NCBI GenBank assembly: GCA_013336205.1
Contig: JAAXUD010000258.1
Location: 1 to 5,081, forward strand
Source: Lentimicrobium sp.
Lineage (GTDB): Bacteria; Bacteroidota; Bacteroidia; Bacteroidales; Lentimicrobiaceae
Length of the DNA stretch: 5,081 bases
Reading direction: 5' to 3'
Numbering within the stretch: position 1 is the first letter of the stretch; each line of letters opens with the position of its first letter. This document shows, piece after piece, positions 1 to 5,081 of the stretch. Position numbers and translations under genes: made by a program. The notes below the pieces were generated by a model. It saw only the letters and a program-made list of their open reading frames with translations, was not told where the DNA came from and did no database searches.

Positions 1-321
1 TATGCAGTTAAAGCGACCTATACCAATGGAGAATCAGAGTTTTCGTTCTCAAACATCCTTGATTTTCTGTTTGTGGGCACCACAAATCTGCCGGAAACAA
101 AAGTCAGCATTTACCCGAATCCTGCCACTGAATATGTGATGGTGTCAGGTAGCCTGGGCTCAGAGATTGTGTTATTTGGAATGGATGGCAGGTTGCTGTT
201 CAATGCAAAAATTGATTCGGACAGCTACCAGATGGATGTCAGTAAATTTGGAGTTGGGACTTACCTGGTGGTAGTGTATAATGAAACCGGTTTTAGTCAG
301 CAGAAGTTATTGATTAAATAA
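1..321 (+). CDS. C-terminal end of a T9SS-secreted protein (type A sorting domain), 5' partial
   Basis: The frame is open from the first base, so the start lies outside the window; 106 residues and a TAA stop are visible. Residues 1-19 (YAVKATYTNGESEFSFSNI) resemble the last strands of a fibronectin type III-like domain, which often precedes this tail. From about residue 33 the sequence matches the Por secretion/type IX sorting domain: a YPNP turn (38-41), a central strand pair with a G-MDG-L pattern (60-66), a VSKFGVGTYLVVV segment (80-92) and a terminal KLLIK (102-106). In this family the tail directs the protein through the outer membrane by the type IX system and is cleaved during cell-surface attachment or release. 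The catalytic or binding part of the protein is not visible, so its function cannot be stated. A GTG at 73 is in frame but is not the start, because the domain-like sequence continues upstream of it. Confidence 0.9.
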   Translation, partial: YAVKATYTNGESEFSFSNILDFLFVGTTNLPETKVSIYPNPATEYVMVSGSLGSEIVLFGMDGRLLFNAKIDSDSYQMDVSKFGVGTYLVVVYNETGFSQQKLLIK

Positions 322-341
322 AATTAATCAATTAGGTAGGT

Positions 342-398
342 CAAGCCGGGCTCTGAACCCTCAAAAGGGGGGAAGGGTCCGGTTTGTTTTTATTTATT
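342..398 (+). terminator. Probable intrinsic terminator of the T9SS-cargo gene
   Basis: Twenty bases after the stop, CAAGCCGG (342-349) can pair with CCGGTTTG (379-386, one G:U), and ACCCT (357-361) with AGGGT (374-378). The two right arms are adjacent, while the left arms are separated by a 7-nt bulge (350-356). A T-rich run follows directly (383-398). This suits Rho-independent termination on the + strand. On the minus strand no T-run follows the hairpin, so it would not serve the convergent protease gene equally well. Confidence 0.6.
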
Positions 399-489
399 GG
401 CAAACCTAACAGGTCTTCTTTCGACGTGCTACAGTTTGGTGGGGATATTATTCCGATTTTGGATCAGGACTAAGGCTAAACTACAATTA
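399..489. other. Convergent intergenic remainder, nothing recognised
   Basis: This stretch lies between the terminator of the leftmost gene and the stop codon of the minus-strand protease gene. I see no coding frame, RNA gene or strong hairpin. A weak dyad, CAATT (491-495) with AATTG (504-508), overlaps the end of the protease gene but has no GC content or T-tract that would make it a terminator. Confidence 0.4.
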
Positions 490-1203
490 TCAATTGTTGA
501 TTGAATTGTGTATAAAAACGGAAGAATCCACGTGTTTCCTGATTTTACGAAACCCAATGCGCCACAAAAACACAATAAAGACAATAAATACCACCATCAG
601 TATCAGCGCCAGCAAAGGATTGCCCTCTACCGAGCCAACATACCAGAAAATAATAAAATCATAAATTCCATGGGCTATTATCGCGTAAAGTAAACTTTTA
701 AAAAGGTTTAATGCAGTGCTGGTATCACTGAAGCGCGCAATCGAAAAATAGTAGCCCATAATTACCCCGAACAGTGCATGCGCCGGCACAGAAAGCGCTG
801 CGCGCATAATTCCAACGCTGATTCCGTGCTGAGTTACATATAATAAATTTTCAAGGCAGGCAAAGCCAAGGGACACAAAAACAGCGTAGACAATTCCATC
901 AAAGTTTTCATTGAAATTGCGGTTTTTCCATATTATCCAGTACAGGAAAAGGAATTTGAGCAATTCTTCCGGAATGGCAGCCCAGGCAAAGGCGTTGAAT
1001 AATGCATTGTTTAAAACACTTTCGATGGGTGGGAAAATACCATTGAGCGGTGAAAGAAGCAAAATAACGGCGATGGCCGAGAAAATTCCACCTGTAAATG
1101 CTTTTAGCAACAAACCCAGCGGTTCTTTCTCGTATTTATCTCTTCGGTATATGTATAGCAATATAATGATAACAGGAAGAACAGATATGGTAATTAGTTG
1201 CAT
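490..1203 (-). CDS. PrsW family intramembrane metalloprotease
   Basis: A complete 237-residue protein with about seven to eight hydrophobic membrane segments (roughly 4-19, 31-51, 68-92, 103-123, 136-155, 167-188, 196-215) and a basic C-terminal tail. It carries the PrsW/CPBP-type motifs in the expected order: EExxK as E79-E80-x-x-K83; the FDG...GFA..EN block with D102-G103, G113-F114 and E118-N119; a histidine in PAHALFG (H142); and a second in AHGIYDF (H178, with D182). In the family the paired glutamates and the histidines form the metal site inside the membrane. Bacillus subtilis PrsW makes the site-1 cut in the anti-sigma factor RsiW; that substrate is not expected here and no sigma/anti-sigma pair is in the window, so the target is unknown. 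The length is close to that of PrsW. The ATG at 1201-1203 (read on the minus strand) is chosen because the first hydrophobic helix starts right after it. No Shine-Dalgarno sequence is seen. Confidence 0.92.
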   Translation of the reverse strand: MQLITISVLPVIIILLYIYRRDKYEKEPLGLLLKAFTGGIFSAIAVILLLSPLNGIFPPIESVLNNALFNAFAWAAIPEELLKFLFLYWIIWKNRNFNENFDGIVYAVFVSLGFACLENLLYVTQHGISVGIMRAALSVPAHALFGVIMGYYFSIARFSDTSTALNLFKSLLYAIIAHGIYDFIIFWYVGSVEGNPLLALILMVVFIVFIVFLWRIGFRKIRKHVDSSVFIHNSINN

Positions 1204-1487
1204 GCCCAGAATGTTTTGTCCGGTAAAAATAGAAAATCAAACTGAGTTAAAAATGTAATAATTTTATTGCCAAACGGCATAATGGCTCTATCTTTCATTT
1301 TTCTATATTAGTGCCGGCAAAATTGCCGTTGCTCATTTCTCCGGAAGGTAAATAAAGTGAAAGGACGGCATTTATTTGCCAGCCATTAATGGATCAACGG
1401 CTGATAATAGAATTGATACATCTTATTAATCCATCATTGCAGCTTATTTATTACTAACCAGTTCAAACGTTCTAATTTTCACTGAAA
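1204..1487. promoter_or_regulatory. Divergent intergenic region with several GGCA/TGCC dyads
   Basis: This 284-bp region must hold the promoters of both the protease (minus) and the dipeptidase (plus). I see no gene in it. It holds short inverted repeats with a shared core: TGCC-AAAC-GGCA (1268-1279), CGGCAA-AA-TTGCCG (1315-1328) and GGCA-N6-TGCC (about 1367-1380). It also contains the perfect 10-bp palindrome CCATTAATGG (1383-1392), nested inside CAGCC (1380-1384) / GGCTG (1399-1403). These could be operator sites. No clean TTTG / TAnnTTTG promoter pair was found on either strand, so the regulatory reading is inferred from geometry alone. Confidence 0.35.
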
Positions 1488-1556
1488 ATGAAAAAACTAA
1501 TCTCTTGTTGCTTTATCACTGTTTTGTTGCTGGGGTTACACAGTTCAACAAGCGGT
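1488..1556 (+). other. Signal peptide ending at the catalytic cysteine
   Basis: Residues 1-23 have a two-lysine n-region, a hydrophobic core and a polar c-region ending TSG before Cys24. The same TSG-C string partly resembles a lipobox, but the -3 residue is Thr rather than Leu. Because Cys24 aligns with the C69 nucleophile, cleavage here would expose the active-site residue; lipidation of it would be hard to reconcile with catalysis. Signal peptidase I cleavage is therefore the preferred reading. Confidence 0.65.
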
Positions 1557-3134
1557 TGTACCATTATTGCGGTTGGTAAAAAGGCCAGCAAGGATGGCTC
1601 CGTTATCGTTTCACATACCGATTGCGGCGATAATTCCAGATTTAAGGTAATGAAGGGACAGAAATTCCCAAAAGGGGCCATGGCTCCTGTATATTGGGGA
1701 TTGCAGGATGTCAGGCAACCGCTGGATAGCATGGGAAAGGTAATCGGCTATATACCACAGGTTGAGCAAACATATACATACATAAGATCTGCCTATTCGC
1801 ACATCAATGAATACCAGCTTGCCATCGGCGAAAGCACCCTGAGCCAGCGCGAGGAGTTGAAAATTAAGCGGGAAGAGAGTAAGCAGATTATAACCATTGA
1901 GCAGGCGCAGATTTTTGCATTGGAACGTTGCAAAACGGCCCGTGAGGCGCTGGAACTTATCACCCATCTTCTGGATACTTATGGCTTTCTGCCTTCCTGT
2001 GTTGATGAGTCAGAATGCCTGGCTATTGCTGACCCCAATGAAGTGTGGATACTTGAGGTCTTTAGTGTAGGACCCGGATGGGAACCTGGCAAGGGCAAAC
2101 CAGGTGCAATCTGGGCTGCCCAACGGCTCCCTGATGACCATGCAACCCTGATTGCAAACTGGAGCATTATCAAAGAGATAAATATAAAAGACAAGGCAAA
2201 TTTCAAAGCATCGTCCAACTATATGAGCGAAGCCATTGAGCGCGGATGGTATAATCCGGCTTCCGGTAAGCCGTTTATCTGGCAGGACGCCTATGCCCCC
2301 CTGCCCCGTGAATGGGCTACTTCGCGTTTGTGGATGTTTTACAGCAGGTATGCGCCGTCAATCAAGGATATGCCAGACCGGAGTTTAAAATCACCTTTCG
2401 ACACACAAAACCCATATGTTCAATATGTTGAACCACTGAGTCTGTACCCGTTTTCATGCAATCCGGTTGAAAAAATCAGCGTTCAGGATGTGATGGCCAT
2501 GCAACGGTCTACTTTTGACGGAACCATTTATGATATGTCGAAACATCCTGCCTACTTTGTTCCCGACGGCAAAGGCGGTATGAAATACAGCAATATGGCC
2601 ACACCTTTTCCAACCAGGAATCTGAGAGAACTCTTAGGCATTACCTGGCGTCGCAACGTGGCCCGTGGCGGGTATGGCATGGTTGCCCAGCTGAGGTCGT
2701 GGTTGCCCAATGAGATTGGAGGTATTTACTGGGTTTACCTGGATAACCAGGCGGTTGGGCCTTATTTGCCTGTGTACAGCGGTGTGCAGCAGATGCCCGC
2801 TTCTTATGCGACCTTCAATCCCGATGAGTTTGATGATGCCAGTGCCAAATGGACTTATGATGAAGTTGATAATTTGCTTTACCTCAACTGGCAGGAGGGA
2901 TTTAAACTTGTAAAAGCGGAGCAGCTCGCCCTGGAAACGGCATTTTTTGAAGAGATTCAGCTCGAAGAAGCAGTTTTGGCATCCCAGCTAAAAGAAAACA
3001 GGGAATTGGCGTTACAAACCATTAGCGGTAAAGTAGAAGAACGTGCAACAAGGAATGTGGAAGTCTATCGTAAACTCCGTAAAACCCTGTTGACTAAATT
3101 TACCAATAACCGGCAGGGGATTAATTTTCAATAG
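1488..3134 (+). CDS. C69 family dipeptidase (PepD-like), exported
   Basis: A complete 548-residue protein. It starts with a signal peptide (Lys2-Lys3, hydrophobic core about 4-17, small residues STSG before Cys24). The sequence from Cys24, CTIIAVGKKASKDGS, is the hallmark N-terminus of peptidase family C69, in which the cysteine becomes the N-terminal nucleophile (Ntn-hydrolase fold) after processing. Further family blocks follow in order: NEYQLAIGEST (107-117), ADPNEVWILE (181-190), the WAAQRLPDD segment with IAN (209-224), FDGTIYDM (343-350), and QLRSWLP...GGIYWVYLD with VGPYLPVYSG (401-432). The last 70 residues are charged and helical. The length fits secreted Bacteroidota members. Known relatives hydrolyse dipeptides with broad specificity; here the enzyme would act in the periplasm or outside the cell, helping peptide use. 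The ATG at 1488 gives the signal peptide directly; it has an A-rich leader and no Shine-Dalgarno sequence. No sorting tail is present, so type IX export is not indicated. The exact substrate is unknown. Confidence 0.93.
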   Translation: MKKLISCCFITVLLLGLHSSTSGCTIIAVGKKASKDGSVIVSHTDCGDNSRFKVMKGQKFPKGAMAPVYWGLQDVRQPLDSMGKVIGYIPQVEQTYTYIRSAYSHINEYQLAIGESTLSQREELKIKREESKQIITIEQAQIFALERCKTAREALELITHLLDTYGFLPSCVDESECLAIADPNEVWILEVFSVGPGWEPGKGKPGAIWAAQRLPDDHATLIANWSIIKEINIKDKANFKASSNYMSEAIERGWYNPASGKPFIWQDAYAPLPREWATSRLWMFYSRYAPSIKDMPDRSLKSPFDTQNPYVQYVEPLSLYPFSCNPVEKISVQDVMAMQRSTFDGTIYDMSKHPAYFVPDGKGGMKYSNMATPFPTRNLRELLGITWRRNVARGGYGMVAQLRSWLPNEIGGIYWVYLDNQAVGPYLPVYSGVQQMPASYATFNPDEFDDASAKWTYDEVDNLLYLNWQEGFKLVKAEQLALETAFFEEIQLEEAVLASQLKENRELALQTISGKVEERATRNVEVYRKLRKTLLTKFTNNRQGINFQ

Positions 3135-3143
3135 CAGAAAAAG

Positions 3144-3174
3144 ATTGAGGCCTCTCTTAAAACTGTTACTTTTG
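3144..3174 (+). promoter_or_regulatory. Candidate Bacteroidota-type promoter
   Basis: TACTTTTG (3167-3174) is an exact match to the TAnnTTTG -7 element used by the primary sigma factor in Bacteroides. ATTG (3144-3147) lies 19 nt upstream, where the TTTG -33 element is expected, with one mismatch. Transcription would start near 3180, just after the dipeptidase gene and about 240 nt before the ATG at 3422. The -7 match could be chance in AT-rich DNA, so this is only a candidate. Confidence 0.35.
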
Positions 3175-3179
3175 ATACT

Positions 3180-3421
3180 AAAGCACAAAGCCACGAAAAC
3201 TCGCCAAATTTATTATATTGATATTCAATAAATTGAGAAAATTGGTGTCCAGGCCCCGCCCAGTGCATATTTCGGGGCAGGCGCTGCGGGAGGTGTCAAA
3301 TCTGCTTTTTCGATTTTTCGGAGCAGGCTGAGCATTAGAATAGGAATTGCAAAGTGCTTCCTGCCAATATATACTGTGCTTCTTTCGCAGGAATGTTATA
3401 GATTTACAGAAAACTTACTTT
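3180..3421 (+). other. Non-coding leader with three possible stem-loops
   Basis: No credible gene is seen between the dipeptidase and the membrane-protein gene. The stretch holds three inverted repeats: AATTTATT (3207-3214) with AATAAATT (3227-3234); GCCCCG (3253-3258) with CGGGGC (3273-3278); and CTGCT (3302-3306) with AGCAG (3322-3326), whose loop holds a near-perfect tandem TTTTTCGA/TTTTTCGG (3306-3321). The segment at about 3250-3295 is much richer in GC than its surroundings and is flanked by direct repeats GGTGTC (3244-3249, 3292-3297). None is followed by a T-tract, so they are not intrinsic terminators. They may be a structured 5' leader, a small RNA or an eroded intergenic repeat. 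Confidence 0.3.
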
Positions 3422-3892
3422 ATGTCTGATATAGGAAGTAAAAGACCCATAACGGTCGCATTTCTTGCATTAATCCTCGTTTTTACAGGTATTGGCGGGC
3501 TTTACGGGGGTTATTCACTGATTGCGGCGCCGGATGGTCAGAAAATGCAGATGAGCACTGATATCCTTACCAATAGCCCATTCAATACTTTCCTTATTCC
3601 CGGTATCATTCTGCTTCTTTTCAATGGGATTCTGCCGCTTTTGATTGCCTGGGGTCTTTTTATCAAACCACCCTGGCAATGGCCCGAACTGTTCAACCTT
3701 TATCACAAGCAGCACTGGTGCTGGACATTTTCACTGTATTATGGATTTATTCTGATAATATGGATAAATGTTCAGATAATCATGCTTGGCTTCTCGTCTT
3801 TGCTGCAACCGGTTTTTGCCTTAACAGGAACAATGATTTCAATTCTGACACTTTTTCCATCAGTTTTTCACTATTACAGAAAACATCTTTAG
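3422..3892 (+). CDS. Hypothetical membrane protein with four predicted helices
   Basis: A 156-residue protein with four hydrophobic segments (about 11-34, 56-81, 101-122, 130-150) and short polar ends. The layout suggests a recurring bacterial family of small membrane proteins of unknown function: a GGYSLIAAPDG turn after helix 1 (29-39), a LTNSPFNTFLIPGIILL block entering helix 2 (49-65), and a WTFSLYYGFILIIWINVQIIMLGFSSLLQP block (101-130) rich in Trp, Gln and Gly. I cannot assign a reaction and found no catalytic or metal-binding motif. The ATG at 3422 is preferred over an in-frame TTG at 3347, because the extra 25 residues would be a polar, cysteine-containing tail unlike the rest and the ATG places a short basic end before helix 1. 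It lies 287 bp after the dipeptidase, so it probably has its own promoter. The C-terminal YYRKHL is basic, suggesting that end faces the cytoplasm. Confidence 0.8.
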   Translation: MSDIGSKRPITVAFLALILVFTGIGGLYGGYSLIAAPDGQKMQMSTDILTNSPFNTFLIPGIILLLFNGILPLLIAWGLFIKPPWQWPELFNLYHKQHWCWTFSLYYGFILIIWINVQIIMLGFSSLLQPVFALTGTMISILTLFPSVFHYYRKHL

Positions 3893-3972
3893 TAAGTTAT
3901 GGATTTCTGGCTTTATTTCAATGCTTAGTATTCGTTGCTTTTTCATAGTCTTTCCCTTGCTTTTTTTTACTG

Positions 3973-3999
3973 AAAAAACGGGATTGGAAATTAGTCCCG
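3973..3999 (-). terminator. Probable intrinsic terminator of the AsmA-like gene
   Basis: On the minus strand, CGGGA (+ coordinates 3999-3995) can pair with TCCCG (3983-3979) across an 11-nt loop, followed at once by six T residues (3978-3973). This lies 35 bases past the stop of the minus-strand gene. The five-pair stem is short but GC-rich. Its upstream arm is also half of the adjacent perfect palindrome, so two folds compete. Confidence 0.4.
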
Positions 4000-4012
4000 A
4001 TAGCTATCGGGA
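3995..4012. repeat. Perfect 18-bp palindrome between convergent genes
   Basis: TCCCGATAGCTATCGGGA is its own reverse complement. It sits between the convergent membrane-protein gene and AsmA-like gene. The word ATTAG occurs at 3990-3994, 4012-4016 and again at about 4020-4024, so the palindrome is embedded in short direct repeats. Similar CCCGATAG-CTATCGGG palindromes are, from memory, common between genes in Bacteroidota genomes; this was not checked. It may be a dispersed repeat, a protein-binding site or part of a terminator. Confidence 0.7.
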
Positions 4013-4033
4013 TTAGACATTAGAAATTCCCTT

Positions 4034-5081
4034 CTACTTATCCTCGTCCCACTCAATTTCAAACTGAACAGGTTTGGTTTTTTTCTCTTCGTTTAAGGGT
4101 TTGTTCTTGCTGAACTCCTGTTTGATGATATTGCGCAATTCCTGCTTTTCTTCCTTGAAGTCATTGGCAATTTTATTGGCAACCGCCTTTCTGTCATAAC
4201 TGATTACAGGCTCATCCACGGTACCGGTCATGTGAAGGAAAAGCCGGGGACGGCCAAGTCCGTCATCTTCAATCGCGGTAGGAGGTGGCGGATTTTTCCT
4301 GCGCTTATTCTTTCTCAGATCTGAAGTAAATATGCTGAAATGGTAATCAATGTTATTCTCAAAGGTATGTGAACCATATCCTTTCAGGTCCATAGCCGAA
4401 CTCTGAACCTCCATTTCAGGGATAATCACCGTTTCGCCGGCAATTTCAATGCGGTTGCGGAGGGTAGAGAATTTTACTTTCCTGAGCGATTCTTCGTCAA
4501 GGAAACTGGACAGTTCCATTAATGGTTCAAATTTCATCAACTCCCCGTTGCGTATCTCAATATCAGCGACTGCAGTTACAGAGGCTGCTTCCGTTTCAAA
4601 GTTCAGATTCAGTGTTGAAGCATACTGCACACTGGCATCACCACGCCCGGATATGTGCCTGCTCTGGAGATCAGTCTGACCGAAATCATCAAATTCATAA
4701 AAAAGGCGGGCAATATCTACATTCTTTAATTCTGCGTTGCAGATAACCTGGGCATGGTCTCCATACCTGCCGTTGATTAATCCGGTGGCGGTTACTTTAC
4801 CATCTGCAGTTTCAAAACTCAGATTGCCGGCCCTGAGAACATTATCAGCCAATGATAGATTTCCCTTTGCATTAGACGCTGTGAACTTTTTATAGGAAAA
4901 TTTACCAATAGAAAATCCTGTCTGGAAACTGAGTCCGGAGGGGAAAACAGCTTTATTTCCGGTCGAATCATTCGATGCTCCTGACAGAGCCATGATATCC
5001 TCAAGTCTAAAGTTGCCTGAATTTAACGCTGCATCAAAATTTAAAGGCTGATCATCATAGAAGATATATCCCGGAAGGTTA
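4034..5081 (-). CDS. AsmA-like protein, C-terminal part (5' partial)
   Basis: The frame is open to the right edge; 348 residues and a TAG stop are visible, so the N-terminus and its membrane anchor lie outside. The ATG at 4991-4993 is internal, because the same frame continues upstream with DAALNSGNFRLEDIMALSG, a typical AsmA repeat. Most of the visible part is alternating beta-strand sequence. The C-terminal AsmA block is clear (numbering from the first visible codon): VADIEIRNGELMKFEPLMEL (171-190), LRKVKFSTLRNRIEIAGETV (199-218), IPEMEV (220-225), GSHTFENNIDY (236-246) and EDDGLGRPRLFLHMTGTVDEPVISYD (271-296). A Lys/Arg- and Pro-rich insert (RKNKRRKNPPPP, 256-267) and a charged helical tail (about 298-330) follow the family pattern in this phylum. 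AsmA/TamB-type proteins bridge the inner and outer membranes and are linked to phospholipid transport and outer-membrane assembly. The specific role of this member is inferred from family only. Confidence 0.88.
   Translation of the reverse strand, partial: NLPGYIFYDDQPLNFDAALNSGNFRLEDIMALSGASNDSTGNKAVFPSGLSFQTGFSIGKFSYKKFTASNAKGNLSLADNVLRAGNLSFETADGKVTATGLINGRYGDHAQVICNAELKNVDIARLFYEFDDFGQTDLQSRHISGRGDASVQYASTLNLNFETEAASVTAVADIEIRNGELMKFEPLMELSSFLDEESLRKVKFSTLRNRIEIAGETVIIPEMEVQSSAMDLKGYGSHTFENNIDYHFSIFTSDLRKNKRRKNPPPPTAIEDDGLGRPRLFLHMTGTVDEPVISYDRKAVANKIANDFKEEKQELRNIIKQEFSKNKPLNEEKKTKPVQFEIEWDEDK

Noticed and set aside
911..1258. Open frame on the + strand antisense to the PrsW-like gene
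   Set aside because: It lies opposite a gene with intact family motifs and its translation has no recognisable domain or hydrophobic pattern. A 508-693 + frame was rejected for the same reason.
1238..1274. TCAGTTTG and TTTG on the minus strand as a promoter for the PrsW-like gene
   Set aside because: The -7-like element has a mismatch at the conserved A and the spacing is about 25 nt, longer than the usual 19-21.
1371..1378. TTTATTTG as a -7 element for the dipeptidase gene
   Set aside because: It mismatches the conserved second base and no TTTG lies at the right distance upstream.
1472..2218. Minus-strand open frames opposite the dipeptidase gene (1472-1732, 1611-1967, 1979-2218)
   Set aside because: All are antisense to a clearly coding C69 gene, overlap each other and show no domain.
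3347..3421. N-terminal extension of the membrane protein from a TTG codon
   Set aside because: The 25 extra residues are polar and irregular; the ATG at 3422 gives a normal short N-terminus before helix 1.
3679..3948. Alternative + frame overlapping the end of the membrane-protein gene, suggesting a frameshift
   Set aside because: The main frame stays coherent through its fourth helix and its own stop, so no frameshift is needed; the overlapping frame is rich in Cys, Asn and Asp without pattern.
3961..3978. T-run (3961-3968) and A-run (3973-3978) as a terminator for the membrane-protein gene
   Set aside because: The only possible stem is pure A:T, and no GC-rich hairpin precedes the T-run on the + strand.
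1..5081. CRISPR array, insertion sequence, tRNA/rRNA, toxin-antitoxin or defence module
   Set aside because: No regularly spaced repeats, transposase, tRNA-like cloverleaf or small paired genes were seen on either strand; the genes look like ordinary envelope-related genes.

Overview
The window looks like ordinary chromosomal DNA from a member of the Bacteroidota, probably an environmental Bacteroidales/Marinilabiliales-type organism; the genus cannot be told. Three things point there: a C-terminal type IX secretion (Por) sorting domain on the first gene, an AsmA-like protein of a form common in that phylum, and start codons preceded by AT-rich leaders without Shine-Dalgarno sequences. One intergenic site also resembles the phylum's TTTG / TAnnTTTG promoter.

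Layout, left to right: (1) 1-321 (+), the end of a large secreted protein with a T9SS type A sorting tail, followed by a hairpin-plus-T-tract terminator. (2) 490-1203 (-), a complete PrsW-family intramembrane metalloprotease, convergent with gene 1. (3) 1204-1487, a divergent intergenic region with several short GGCA/TGCC dyads. (4) 1488-3134 (+), a complete exported C69-family (PepD-like) cysteine dipeptidase. (5) 3135-3421, a non-coding leader with one promoter-like site and three possible stem-loops. (6) 3422-3892 (+), a small protein with four predicted membrane segments, of unknown function. (7) 3893-4033, a convergent intergenic region with a perfect 18-bp palindrome and a probable terminator for the minus-strand gene. 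(8) 4034-5081 (-), the C-terminal part of an AsmA-like envelope protein that runs off the window.

The five genes alternate in strand and do not form an obvious operon or pathway. Their shared theme is the cell envelope: secretion to the surface, intramembrane proteolysis, peptide hydrolysis outside the cytoplasm, and outer-membrane biogenesis or lipid transport. I found no mobile element, CRISPR array, tRNA, rRNA, phage gene or defence system, and nothing that makes a convincing case for a new multi-gene system. The observations most worth checking are the non-coding leader before the four-helix membrane protein, the palindrome with a competing pairing partner at 3973-4012, and the position of the dipeptidase's catalytic cysteine at its signal-peptide cleavage site.
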